This document shows positions 1 to 8,260 of a DNA stretch of 64,000 bases, one piece after another. The stretch is from positions 2,121,501 to 2,185,500 of the forward strand of contig NZ_CP061498.1 in assembly GCF_014681765.1 (NCBI RefSeq), written 5' to 3'. The notes under the pieces were generated by a model. The model was given only the letters and a program-made list of their open reading frames with translations, was not told where the DNA came from and searched no databases. Source of the DNA: Roseicitreum antarcticum (GTDB taxonomy: Bacteria > Pseudomonadota > Alphaproteobacteria > Rhodobacterales > Rhodobacteraceae). Numbering within the stretch: position 1 is the stretch's first letter; each line of letters begins with the position of its first letter. The position numbers and the translations under genes were made by a program.

Positions 1-723
1 CGCGTCGATGGCGGTAGCCGTGTCAGGGATATACGTCAGCTCGACCCTGTCGAAATGCGCCACCTTGCCCCCTGCAGCCATGCTGACAGGTTCGTCACGC
101 GGAACGTAATCGTCGAACTTTTCGAACACCGCGATGCTGCCCGGCACCCATTCATCCTGGATCAGCTGATAGGGACCTGACCCGATAGGCGTCGCAACCG
201 CCTCGGACGCGGGGGTTGCAGCCAGGCGGGCAGGCATGATCACCGGCACGTTCGACGAAATCTTGCCAAGCGCGTCCAGAACAAGGCCCCAGGGCTCGGA
301 CATCGTGATGGTCAACGTAGCATCGTCCGTCGCCGCAATGCTGTCCATCTTCGAGAACAGGACCCGGCCCAGCCCGTCAACCCCGCCCCAGCGCTCAAGC
401 GAAGCCACGACATCGCCCGCCGTTACCGGGGCACCGTCGTGAAACGTCAGGCCATCCCGCAACGTGATGACATAGACCAGCCCGTCGTCCGAAATCGTCA
501 CACTGTCGGCCATCTGTGGCTGGACCTGATATTGCGCGTCCATGGCAAACAGCGTGTCGTACATCAAGTACGACGCATTACGGATTGTGAAATTGGTGGT
601 CGCGATCGGATCAAGAACGTTAATGTCGCCGTTCATCCTCAGGCGCAGCGTATCTTGGGCGATTGCCACGGCGGGCAGCCCTGCCAACAGCGTAGCCGCC
701 AGCATCGACGCAAGGTGTCGCAT
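1..723 (-). CDS. ABC transporter substrate-binding protein, SBP_bac_5 family (3' end outside window)
   Basis: Periplasmic solute-binding component of an oligopeptide/dipeptide-type ABC importer, read on the minus strand and open to the left edge, so only the first 241 residues are visible. It starts with a signal peptide (MRHLASMLAA to about residue 22, ending AIAQ), then the family hallmarks: a run reading NVLDPIATTN, then LYDTLF, then RDGLTFHDGAPVTAGDVV, which is the typical SBP_bac_5 N-lobe, and near the edge FDRVELTYIPD, the usual 'IPD' strand. The ATG at 723 has a good ribosome site (GGGAGGA, about 730-736). It is divergent from a LacI-type regulator, and the shared region carries candidate LacI operators, so sugar- or polyol-linked control is likely. 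The substrate cannot be read from sequence; this family also carries sugars and oligosaccharides. Confidence 0.92.
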   Translation of the reverse strand, partial: MRHLASMLAATLLAGLPAVAIAQDTLRLRMNGDINVLDPIATTNFTIRNASYLMYDTLFAMDAQYQVQPQMADSVTISDDGLVYVITLRDGLTFHDGAPVTAGDVVASLERWGGVDGLGRVLFSKMDSIAATDDATLTITMSEPWGLVLDALGKISSNVPVIMPARLAATPASEAVATPIGSGPYQLIQDEWVPGSIAVFEKFDDYVPRDEPVSMAAGGKVAHFDRVELTYIPDTATAIDA

Positions 724-986
724 CTCAAGTTCCTCCCTTTGGTGGCGCACGGTTCTGCGCCGCGTGGCAAATCGTTTTGTGGTACCCGTTCACCTTTGCC
801 GGTAAGCGAACGAGGCGTAGTGCACTCCTCCTAGTGCGTAACGATTTGCACGCTAGCTGCAACTTTTCCATCGATCAAGTCATTTGTTGCTATGCCGCCA
901 GCGTCCTGCATCAGCATCAGCATCTATCTGCTTGACGAAACGTTACGCGCTGTTGATATGTCATGGGGTAATCGAAAGGAAAATTC
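724..986. promoter_or_regulatory. Divergent control region with three LacI-type operator candidates
   Basis: Lies between the solute-binding gene (minus) and the LacI regulator (plus). Three related boxes with a central CG are visible: GTGCGTAACGATTTGCAC at 834-851 (an imperfect palindrome), GAAACGTTACGC around 937-948, and GCAAATCGTTTTG at 767-779. The 8-mer GCGTAACG (836-843) and its exact reverse complement (941-948) flank the region. A possible plus-strand promoter is TTGACG at 932-937 with a weak TGATAT at 954-959, which the 941-948 box would block. The operator assignment is inferred from the typical LacI-family shape (palindrome centred on CG). Confidence 0.5.
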
Positions 987-2009
987 GTGGCGACGATAAA
1001 GGATGTGGCGCGGATCGCCAACGTGTCGGTTACCACGGTATCAGCGACGCTCAGCGGATCGGCCCCGGTCAGCGAAACCTTGCAAAAACGCGTCTGGGAT
1101 GCAGTGCGGGCCGCGAACTACCAGCCCGATCCGGTCGCTCAGAATCTGCGGCGGGGGGTGTCCACCACCATCGGCTTGATCGTCCCCGACATCGCGACCC
1201 CGTGGTCGGCGCATCTGGCCCGTGCAATGCAGAAGGCACTGTCCCAACGCGGGTTCAACATGTTGTTTGCCAGCAACGAAGACGACCCGGACCGCGAGAT
1301 GAACGAGATCGCCCTGATGACGGCGCACCGCGTGGCGGGCCTTATCATCGCGCCCACCAGCCTCGGCGACAAATACGCCGAGCGCCTTGTTGCCGCTGTG
1401 ACGACACCGGCGGTCCTGGTTGATCGGGTCGTCGCCCCCGATGTGTTCGATGCGGTGGCAGATGACAACGAACTCGGCGCGCAACTGCTGACGCATTACC
1501 TGCTGCGCCTGGGACACCGCGACATCGCCTTCCTGTCAGGGCGTCGCGGAATTTCGGCATCGGACGAAAGGTTCGATGCCTTTCGCGCCGCAATGGCCGG
1601 CCAGGGCGTGCCGGTGCGCGAAGACCTGATGTGCCGCTCGATCTTTCGCCATGAACATGCCTACGCCGAAGTCCAGACCCTGATGACAAACGCTGCGCCG
1701 CCGACGGCGATCATGTGCATCAGTATCGCCCAGCTTCTGGGTACCATGGCCGGGCTGAAGAACATGGGCTTGCGCGTTCCCGAGGATGTCTCGGTGATCA
1801 GCTTCGATGATTTTCATCCGGCGGTTGGCTGGCAACCATCCATCACCGCGCTGACGCAAGACACCCAGGAGTTGAGCGCACAAGCGGCCGCGCTTCTGCT
1901 CGCGCGTCTTGGCCGCGGGGCAAACGAGCCCGTTCAACCGCCGCAGATCGTGCGCATCAAGCCAAGGCTGTGCGTCAGGGAATCCTGCCGGTCGCTATTG
2001 CAAGGTTGA
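987..2009 (+). CDS. LacI family transcriptional regulator
   Basis: Sugar-responsive DNA-binding repressor of 340 residues. The N-terminus (MATIKDVARIANVSVTTVSATLSG) is the classic LacI helix-turn-helix plus hinge, followed by the periplasmic-binding-protein-like effector domain starting near GLIVPDIATPW (about residue 64) and ending with the usual RESC-type tail. The start is GTG at 987 with AAAGGA about seven bases upstream; no ATG fits the family start. It is divergent from the solute-binding gene and followed directly by a decayed dehydrogenase, so it probably once controlled the whole transport and catabolic locus and may repress itself through the boxes at 834-851 and 937-948. Effector unknown. 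Confidence 0.93.
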   Translation: MATIKDVARIANVSVTTVSATLSGSAPVSETLQKRVWDAVRAANYQPDPVAQNLRRGVSTTIGLIVPDIATPWSAHLARAMQKALSQRGFNMLFASNEDDPDREMNEIALMTAHRVAGLIIAPTSLGDKYAERLVAAVTTPAVLVDRVVAPDVFDAVADDNELGAQLLTHYLLRLGHRDIAFLSGRRGISASDERFDAFRAAMAGQGVPVREDLMCRSIFRHEHAYAEVQTLMTNAAPPTAIMCISIAQLLGTMAGLKNMGLRVPEDVSVISFDDFHPAVGWQPSITALTQDTQELSAQAAALLLARLGRGANEPVQPPQIVRIKPRLCVRESCRSLLQG

Positions 2010-2690
2010 CCCATTCAGGCCCGCACCCAACCAGCATCGGCCAGGTCTACCAACGCGACAGCCCATCCCACGACAGCCGGTACCTTGGCATTGTTTCTGG
2101 CCTTCGCCCGCCGCATCTGTACCTGTGACCAGGCGCTTCGGGCGGGGGGATGGGGTATCGGTCAGGCCGAACCAATCCCCCGGACAGCCGGGCGGACCCT
2201 GTGCCCTGTCGGCTATGGCCGCATCGGACGTGCCGTACATCGACGGCTTGCCGCGTTCGGAATCAGGCGGGTTTTCGTGCATGATCCATTCGTGCCCCAT
2301 GAAATGGCGGACGAGGCAGGTGTGCATCCGGTGACGCTGGCGGATCTGGTGGCGCAATCCGACATTATATTGCCCCATGCGCCCGCCACGAGTGACGCGC
2401 CGCTCATGGACGCTGGGTGCCTTGCGACACTGAAGCGCGGGGCGGTGCTGATCAACGCGGCCCGAGGCGCGCTTGTCGACGGGCGGCTGCCTGGTGCGGG
2501 GCTGGACGTGTTCCGCCAAGAGCCGCCCGATCCGTCGAACCCGCTTCTGGGCATGGCGAATGTCTTTCTGTCGGACCGCACGGCATGGTATCCGTAAGGC
2601 TCTGTTGCCGCACTTCAAAAACGCGCCGCCGCCGAGGCTGATCTTGTCCTTTCAGGCGCCGCCCCCAGGAACTGGATAAACTCATGGTAG
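2010..2690 (+). pseudogene. Remnant of D-2-hydroxyacid dehydrogenase gene
   Basis: Decayed NAD-dependent 2-hydroxyacid dehydrogenase. The recognisable frame runs from about 2034, with the helix before the NAD domain (LALFLAFARR), then the Rossmann motif VGYGRIGRAV, the INAARGALVD loop, and LPGAGLDVF and EPPDPSNPLL. The N-terminal catalytic half is missing. About ten residues are lost after ALVD. The catalytic His of the usual PHTAW is Arg (DRTAW). A TAA at 2595-2597 then interrupts the frame; beyond it the same frame continues with SVAALQKRAAAEADLVLSG to a TAG at 2688-2690 that overlaps the start of the next gene. The left boundary is uncertain: the frame is also open back to the LacI stop codon. 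Family membership is seen in sequence; that it once formed a coupled operon with the SDR gene is inferred from the stop/start overlap. Confidence 0.85.
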
Positions 2691-3448
2691 GAATGTTCGA
2701 TCTGACCGGAAAAATTGCCCTCGTGACGGGGGGTGGGTCAGGGCTTGGCCTGGCCATGGCCAAGGGCCTCGCAGCCCATGGCGCGCATGTTGTACTTGTC
2801 GGTCGAAACCTGCCGCGCCTTGATGCCGCCGCCACGTCGATCAAGGATGCGGGCGGCAGTGCAGAGCCTGTGGTCTGCGACCTGCTTGATGTCGATTCCC
2901 CCACCGCGATGGTCCGCGACCTGGAGGAGCGTCACGGGCGGATAGACATCTTGCTCAACAACGCAGGGATCCAGCACCGCGCGCCCTTTGTCGCGTTCGA
3001 AGATGCCGACTGGTATCGCGTGCTGGATACCAATCTGACCGCGCCTTTCCGTATGGCCCGCGCTGTCGCGCCCGCCATGATTGCCCGTGGGTCAGGCAAG
3101 ATTATCAACACACTCTCGGTGCTGTCATCGCTGGGCCGGGCCTCCGTGATACCCTATGGCGCGGCCAAGGGCGGGCTGAAGACGCTGACACGCGGTCTTG
3201 CGGTCGAACTTGGTGCCGCGAACGTTCAGGTGAACGGGATCGCACCCGGCTACATCCTGACCGAAATGAACACCGCCCTTGCCGCCAACCCCGAGTTTGA
3301 CGGCTGGCTGCGCGCGCGCACCCCCGCCGGGCGCTGGGGCCGCCCCGAGGAACTGGCGGGCGCGGCGGTATTTCTGGCCTCGGCCGGGTCCGATTTCGTG
3401 ACCGGACATGTCCTGACCGTAGACGGTGGCCTGACGGCCTCGGTATAA
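2684..3448 (+). CDS. SDR family oxidoreductase (gluconate 5-dehydrogenase-like)
   Basis: Cytosolic NAD(P)-dependent short-chain dehydrogenase of 254 residues, the usual classical-SDR length. Visible motifs: TGGGSGLG at 15-22 (nucleotide binding), NNAG at 92-95, catalytic Ser about 145-148, and Tyr158-Gly-Ala-Ala-Lys162. The tail FVTGHVLTVDGGLTASV is the standard C-terminus. The overall sequence resembles the IdnO/2-deoxy-gluconate dehydrogenase branch, which fits the sugar-acid context (2-hydroxyacid dehydrogenase remnant before it, IolB-like remnant after it), but the substrate is not proved. The start at 2684 overlaps the stop of the upstream pseudogene; a start at 2693 (MFDL) is also possible. 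It looks intact although both neighbours are broken. Confidence 0.88.
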   Translation: MVGMFDLTGKIALVTGGGSGLGLAMAKGLAAHGAHVVLVGRNLPRLDAAATSIKDAGGSAEPVVCDLLDVDSPTAMVRDLEERHGRIDILLNNAGIQHRAPFVAFEDADWYRVLDTNLTAPFRMARAVAPAMIARGSGKIINTLSVLSSLGRASVIPYGAAKGGLKTLTRGLAVELGAANVQVNGIAPGYILTEMNTALAANPEFDGWLRARTPAGRWGRPEELAGAAVFLASAGSDFVTGHVLTVDGGLTASV

Positions 3449-3477
3449 CCAAGATCAAGACGGAGCTTTACGTTTTG

Positions 3478-3717
3478 ATGCATTATATGATCCGCGCTTA
3501 TGACAATGCGAACCAGCCACTTGCCGATACCACAACCGACGCGATGCAGGACGTGTATTTCAACCCTCTGCGCCCGGCCAAGAACGAACCCCTGACCATT
3601 GACGCCAAGGGGTTCGAACTGCTCGCCGTGGTCCTGTCAGGGCGATGCAACATCATGGTCGGGGATCAGCACTTCAACGATGTCGGGCAACGCGCGGATA
3701 TATGGTCGGGCCGCGCG
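3478..3717 (+). pseudogene. Truncated IolB-like (5-deoxy-glucuronate isomerase family) gene
   Basis: Only about the first 80 codons of an IolB/KduI-type cupin remain. The readable part contains VYFNPLRPAKNEPLTID, then ELLAVVLSGRCNIMVGDQHF and RADIWSGRA, matching the N-terminal cupin half of IolB, whose usual length is about 270 residues. Homology stops near 3717. The frame then carries about a dozen unrelated residues to a TGA ending at 3759, because the 3' end of a GntR regulator has been joined here in another frame. The start ATG at 3478 has GGAGC at about 3462-3466. It lies 29 bases after the SDR gene, consistent with a former sugar-acid or inositol-type operon. Probably non-functional. 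Confidence 0.7.
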
Positions 3718-4096
3718 GCGCACACTTCGACAAATGGAATCGATACGGAATGCCCCTGAAGCCCTGCGCGAAGCGATCGGACGCGACGATCTGGGTCGTG
3801 ACGAAGACATCGCGTTCCATGATCGCGTCGCAATGACCGCCGGAAACGAGAAATTCCGCACCCTGCTGAAGACAATCGGCAACCCGATTGCGCAGACGAT
3901 CACCATCGGCCTGCAACTGGGACGCCAGAAAAGCGACAGCCTTCGGCAACGCGTCATCGAGGAACACAGGCCTATCGCAGAGCCAATCGCGGCCGGGGAC
4001 CGTGAGGCCGCAACCACCGTTATGCGCTACCATCTTTTCCAGGCACGCGCGGGTCTGGTTGACATGCATCACCACATGAATCCGCAATCAGCATAA
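3712..4096 (+). pseudogene. 3' fragment of a GntR-family (FCD domain) regulator gene
   Basis: The reading frame entered at about 3712 encodes roughly 125 residues of a GntR/FadR-type effector-binding (FCD) domain: RDEDIAFHDRVAMTAGNEKF, then a helix with IGNPIAQTITIG, then RVIEEHRPIAEPIAAGDREA and the final helix with MRYHLFQARAGL. These are the FCD metal-binding helices. The N-terminal winged helix and the first helices are absent, and no start codon with a ribosome site suits the fragment. The junction with the IolB-like remnant lies near 3715, so one deletion removed the 3' part of iolB and the 5' part of this regulator gene. Confidence 0.75.
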
Positions 4097-4174
4097 ACAG
4101 ATCGCCACCAGTGGCATGGCCCCCAAACGGCATGTCCTGTCCTTTGACCGATACGACGCGCTTCGCCGAAAGAC

Positions 4175-5893
4175 TTACGAAGTCTCATGATCTTTCGGCA
4201 AACATGCAGCGATCCGCTCAGTGCCATAGTGCTGCTCTGCGGCGGAAAGAGTTACTTTGCCGTCAAGAATGTCCGTTGCGATAGCGGTGTCCGCGCGCTC
4301 TGACATCGGGCCGAAACCGCCACCGCCCAAAGTCTCGATCCGCAATCGGTCCCCTGCCGCAAGCGTCCGGCTACACTTGGAGGGAAGCTCTGTCCGGGTT
4401 GTGGCCGTGTAATGGATGATATGTGTCGTGCTCCCGGTGAGGCCGCCCAGCACGCCCGGTGCGCCGAACAGATGTCCGTCAGACCGCACCGTCAGCGCGG
4501 TCCCGTCGACCAGCGCCTGAAGTTCTCTTGCTATGCCCAGTCCGCCACGCTGACGACCGGCACCCCCTGAATCAGGGACCAAAGCGTATTCGATGCACAA
4601 GATGGGATACTCGGTTTCCAGAACCTCGACCGGCAAGTTGGCCGAATTCACGGTATGCACGTGCACGGCGTCCGCGCCATCATGCTCGGCGAATGCGCCC
4701 GCCCCACCCCCAGTGGATTCCGGATAGACGTATGTCGTGCCGCGCGCCGGGTCGCGTCCGGCCAGGACGATCAGCGAAGTGGAATCGTTGCTGGCCGACA
4801 TGCGCTGCGCTTCGGGCAGGGCCTGTCCCAACGCATCGAAAATCGCCCCGGCCAGCCTGTTGCTCGTCACCGCTCGGGCGGCGACGGCGGCAGGGGCCGC
4901 GGGGTTCACCACGCTGTCGTCGGGCACGACGATGCAGATGGCGTCGATCAGGCCACTATTGGATGGGATCGTCGGGCCAAGAAGGGCCTTGATGGCGTAA
5001 CAGACCGTCGCCTCGAGGGAAGAGGGTGACAGGTTGATCGCCCCTTTTGCCGTCGGGCCCGACCCCGTGAAATCCAACGTCAGCGCGTCGCCGGCCACCC
5101 GGACGGTGCACACCAAAGGCACCGGGTCGGACCCCGCACCGTCATCGTCCAGATACCGTGTCGCCTGCCATTCCCCATCGGGCAGCGCGGTCACGGCCGC
5201 GCGCACCAATGCCCCCGCATGCGCCACAATGCCGTTGACCGCATCCGCGACCGCGCGGGCGCCGTGATCGGAAATCAGCGCCTGCATCAGCGCCGCGCCA
5301 CGCAGGTTTGCGCCGACCTGATTGCGCAAATCCAGAATGCGCTCCATCGGTTCGCGGGTGTTGTGCGCGATAAGGCCGATGACATCTTCGTCCGCCACGC
5401 CCGCGCGGGCGATCCGAATGGGCGGCAGTCGAATGCCTTCCCAGAAAATGCTGGGCGACGCCCCCGATACCGATCCCGGCTCTGGTCCGCCCACATCTGC
5501 ATGATGCGCGATGTTGCCGACGAAGTAGGAAAGCGCCCCCTCCACGAAGACGGGAGTGATTACCGAGATGTCGGGAAGATGCGTCCCGCCCGCCAGATAG
5601 GGGTCGTTCATGACAAAGGCGTCGCCTTCCGCGATGGTATCGATTGGATACCGGTCAAGCAGGGCGCGGACGCCCCACAAAAGCGAGCCAATGTGAATGG
5701 GCATATGATCGGCCTGCGCCACCAGCCGCCCTGCGACGTCAAAAATCGCGGTGGAACAATCACCCCGTTCCTTGATGTTGGAAGAGAACGCGCCCCGGAT
5801 CAGAAGATGGCCGACATCTTCGGCCACCGCCTTGAGGCGTTCATGAATGATCGACATGGCGATCAGCCGCTGTCCGTCGGTTCTCTGCGTCAT
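4175..5893 (-). CDS. hyuB: Hydantoinase B / N-methylhydantoinase B family protein
   Basis: Beta component of an ATP-dependent hydantoinase or oxoprolinase-type amidohydrolase, 572 residues (family usually 550-600), expected to act with the HyuA encoded just upstream. Family motifs include NIKERGDCSTAIFD, HMPIHIGSLLWGVRALL, the strongly conserved DAFVMNDPYLAGGTHLPD segment and NIAHHADVGG, and near the end the GGGGFGPMSERA glycine-rich tail. The ATG at 5893 overlaps the hyuA stop (ATGA), so translation is coupled; a longer open frame upstream lies inside hyuA and lacks family similarity. The substrate (hydantoin, N-methylhydantoin, 5-oxoproline or a related cyclic amide) cannot be told from sequence. 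Confidence 0.93.
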   Translation of the reverse strand: MTQRTDGQRLIAMSIIHERLKAVAEDVGHLLIRGAFSSNIKERGDCSTAIFDVAGRLVAQADHMPIHIGSLLWGVRALLDRYPIDTIAEGDAFVMNDPYLAGGTHLPDISVITPVFVEGALSYFVGNIAHHADVGGPEPGSVSGASPSIFWEGIRLPPIRIARAGVADEDVIGLIAHNTREPMERILDLRNQVGANLRGAALMQALISDHGARAVADAVNGIVAHAGALVRAAVTALPDGEWQATRYLDDDGAGSDPVPLVCTVRVAGDALTLDFTGSGPTAKGAINLSPSSLEATVCYAIKALLGPTIPSNSGLIDAICIVVPDDSVVNPAAPAAVAARAVTSNRLAGAIFDALGQALPEAQRMSASNDSTSLIVLAGRDPARGTTYVYPESTGGGAGAFAEHDGADAVHVHTVNSANLPVEVLETEYPILCIEYALVPDSGGAGRQRGGLGIARELQALVDGTALTVRSDGHLFGAPGVLGGLTGSTTHIIHYTATTRTELPSKCSRTLAAGDRLRIETLGGGGFGPMSERADTAIATDILDGKVTLSAAEQHYGTERIAACLPKDHETS

Positions 5894-7926
5894 GGCTGCA
5901 ACTCCGGTGTCAAGATCAGCGTGCCGTCCTTCAGGACCTCGGCGCTCCAACCGGGTGGGATGACTGTCGTGGCGGTCATCTCTTCCAGGATCGCGGGGCC
6001 AGCGATGATGGTTCCGGGGGGCAGTTGCTCCCGCTGTCGGATGCTGGCGGTCTGCCACGCGCCGCCGATGTGTATGTCACGTGTGTGTCCCACATCATCC
6101 GTCACCACCGGCGCGCCGGAGCCGCCATGCGCGCGTATTGGGGTCGTGGCAGCCTTGAGGCGAAGCGTCACCACTTCGACCGCGCGGTCAGGCAGGTCAT
6201 AGCCCTGTTCGATGCGATGGGCCTCCTCGAACCGGGCGCGCAGGGCGGCGGGGGTGTCGGACGGGTTAGCCTCCACAGTGATCTCGAAGCTTTGCCCGCT
6301 GTAGCGCGCCTCGATCTGGCGCGCGAAACGGTGATCGGCCACCGGGACGCCAAGACTGCCAAGCCACGCGCCGCCGTCTTTCTCCATATCCTCAAATGCA
6401 GTGTCGATCGCTTGTGCGGTCTCGGCCGTGAGGGGTATGATCCGCGTCAGCGACAGGTCCCGGGCGACGTCGCTGACCAGCAATCCCCGCGCGCACAGAG
6501 TGCCCGGCTGTACCGGCACGATCACCCGGCTCATCCCCAGGCCCGCCGCGACCTGAGCGCCCATGAGCGGTCCGGCCCCGCCAAAGGCCACAAGGGACAT
6601 GGCCCCCGGCTCATACCCGCGCGTCAGCGCGACAGACCGGATCACGCGCGCCATGTTTGCCGTGGCGATCGCCACGATGCCTTCGGCGGCTTCCCCGACG
6701 CTCAGCCCAAGCGGCTGTGCGATCTGGTCGCGGATGGCGTCCGATGCCGCCGCTGTGTCCACTGTCAATCTGCCGCCCAGACGGATTTCGGGGTCAAGCC
6801 AGCCCATCGCCAGGGCCGCGTCCGTCACGGTGGGGCAGGTGCCGCCGCGCCGATAGGCGACAGGTCCGGGGTCGGCGCCCGCGCTTTGGGGTCCGACGAC
6901 AAGCGCGCCGCCGTCGTCAAGCCGGGCAAGACTGCCACCGCCCGCGCCGACCACCTCGATGTCCACCATCGGGGCCAGCACGGGGTGCCCGGCAACACTG
7001 CGCACCCGCGCAAGGCGAGGCCTGCCGCCTGAAATCACTGCGACGTCCGTGCTGGTGCCGCCGACGTCGAACGTGACCAAATCGCCAAGGTCCAGACCGG
7101 CAAGCATTCGACCAATACCAGCAACACCGGCTGCGGGTCCGGATAGCGCCGTCCGCACAGGCAGCGCCTCCACTGCGGTCAGGTCCATCAGTCCGGCATT
7201 GGACGTAATGGTATAAAGCGGGCTGTTGAGGCCCATGCTGGTCAACCCGTCCGCCAGCCGCCGGAAATATCGTTTCGCGCGGGGTCCCACATAGCCGTTC
7301 ATGGCCGTCGTCGAAAACCGTTCGAACTCGCGATACTCCGGGGCAACAGCGTGCGAGGTGGTGATGAACACGCCCGGCAATGCCGCGCGCAGGTAGGCCA
7401 GGGTCGCGTCTTCGTGTTTCGGGTTGGCATAGGCGTGCAGGTAACAGATCGCGACCGCCCCGATGTCGCGCGTGCGGATGGTTTCGGCGATCTCGTCCAG
7501 ATGTTGCATATCCAGTGGGATCAGGACTTCACCGGACGCACGCAGCCGTTCCGTGACCTCGAACCGGTCGCGGCGCTGCGCCAGTGGGGCGGGGCGGGTG
7601 ATACGGTAATTATAGACACTCGGGCGCGATTGCCGGCCAAGCTCCAGTATATCCCGAAACCCCTTTGTGGTGATCAGGGCCAGACGGTCGCCCTTTCGCT
7701 CGACGATCATGTTGGTCACAACCGTGGTCCCGTGGCCAAAGAACACGACGTCCGCGCCCGACGCGCCTGCCTCGGCCAGCAACTCCGCGGTGCCATCAAG
7801 GATCGCGCGGGACGGATCGTCAGGTGTGGACGCGATCTTGCGTGACCAGGCAGCCCCGGTGTCAAGATCCGTTGCCACGATATCCGTGAAGGTGCCGCCG
7901 ACATCGAGGCCAAGCCGAAGTCTCAT
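5890..7926 (-). CDS. hyuA: Hydantoinase A / N-methylhydantoinase A family protein
   Basis: Alpha, ATP-binding component of the HyuAB-type amidohydrolase, 678 residues. The actin-like ATPase motifs are visible: [10 protein letters not shown] at 8-17, GHGTTVVTN about 64-72, the central DVGGTSTDVAV at 287-297 and GGAGPLMG in the C-terminal third. The gene leads a two-gene unit with hyuB (ATGA overlap) and is divergent from a peptide-type ABC importer whose solute-binding gene begins 334 bases away. This suggests that the imported compound, or a product of it, is a cyclic amide opened at the cost of ATP. The start at 7926 has AAAGGA upstream. The exact substrate is inferred only at family level. 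Confidence 0.94.
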   Translation of the reverse strand: MRLRLGLDVGGTFTDIVATDLDTGAAWSRKIASTPDDPSRAILDGTAELLAEAGASGADVVFFGHGTTVVTNMIVERKGDRLALITTKGFRDILELGRQSRPSVYNYRITRPAPLAQRRDRFEVTERLRASGEVLIPLDMQHLDEIAETIRTRDIGAVAICYLHAYANPKHEDATLAYLRAALPGVFITTSHAVAPEYREFERFSTTAMNGYVGPRAKRYFRRLADGLTSMGLNSPLYTITSNAGLMDLTAVEALPVRTALSGPAAGVAGIGRMLAGLDLGDLVTFDVGGTSTDVAVISGGRPRLARVRSVAGHPVLAPMVDIEVVGAGGGSLARLDDGGALVVGPQSAGADPGPVAYRRGGTCPTVTDAALAMGWLDPEIRLGGRLTVDTAAASDAIRDQIAQPLGLSVGEAAEGIVAIATANMARVIRSVALTRGYEPGAMSLVAFGGAGPLMGAQVAAGLGMSRVIVPVQPGTLCARGLLVSDVARDLSLTRIIPLTAETAQAIDTAFEDMEKDGGAWLGSLGVPVADHRFARQIEARYSGQSFEITVEANPSDTPAALRARFEEAHRIEQGYDLPDRAVEVVTLRLKAATTPIRAHGGSGAPVVTDDVGHTRDIHIGGAWQTASIRQREQLPPGTIIAGPAILEEMTATTVIPPGWSAEVLKDGTLILTPELQP

Positions 7927-8260
7927 GCTGTCAGGTCCTTTCCATCGAACAGGCTGGCCGAGGTGCCGATACCCGAGCGGTCACACCGTATGTGGCTGCC
8001 AAGCGCGCCGCACCCCCGGAAGCTGGCAGCATGACAGATGTGGTCAAATGCCCTGAAAGCCTCTGGCCCTGCTGCATGAAAAATAGACGCTCCCGCAAAG
8101 CTCTGTCCCAACAAACCCGTTCCCCGATAATAAAGTTGACGGTCGACAATGTGCATGTCTACAAATGTTTGGGAAGTGCCGAAAGCGAATTTTTTTCAGA
8201 TCGAGCAATGGCCGGCCGACGGCCTCAACCAAAGCGCGGCTACAGCAGAGAGGAATTAGC
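7927..8260. promoter_or_regulatory. Divergent promoter region between hyuAB and the peptide-type ABC operon
   Basis: No convincing gene in 334 bases. A plausible plus-strand promoter for the ABC operon is TTGACG at 8136-8141 and TACAAA at 8160-8165 (18-base spacer). The -35 hexamer forms one arm of an inverted repeat of the form TTGNCG-N2-CGNCAA at 8136-8149, a possible operator for a regulator not encoded in this window. The ribosome site of the solute-binding gene (AGAGAGGA, about 8247-8254) closes the region. The hyuA-proximal half shows nothing I can name. Confidence 0.45.

Noticed and set aside
2577-2610. Frameshift in the 2-hydroxyacid dehydrogenase remnant
   Set aside because: Checked by frame: the sequence after the TAA at 2595-2597 is in the same frame, so the lesion is a nonsense codon, not a frameshift.
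7923-8156. Minus-strand frame of 77 codons upstream of hyuA
   Set aside because: Starts and ends within the divergent promoter region, overlaps the hyuA start, and has no recognisable content.
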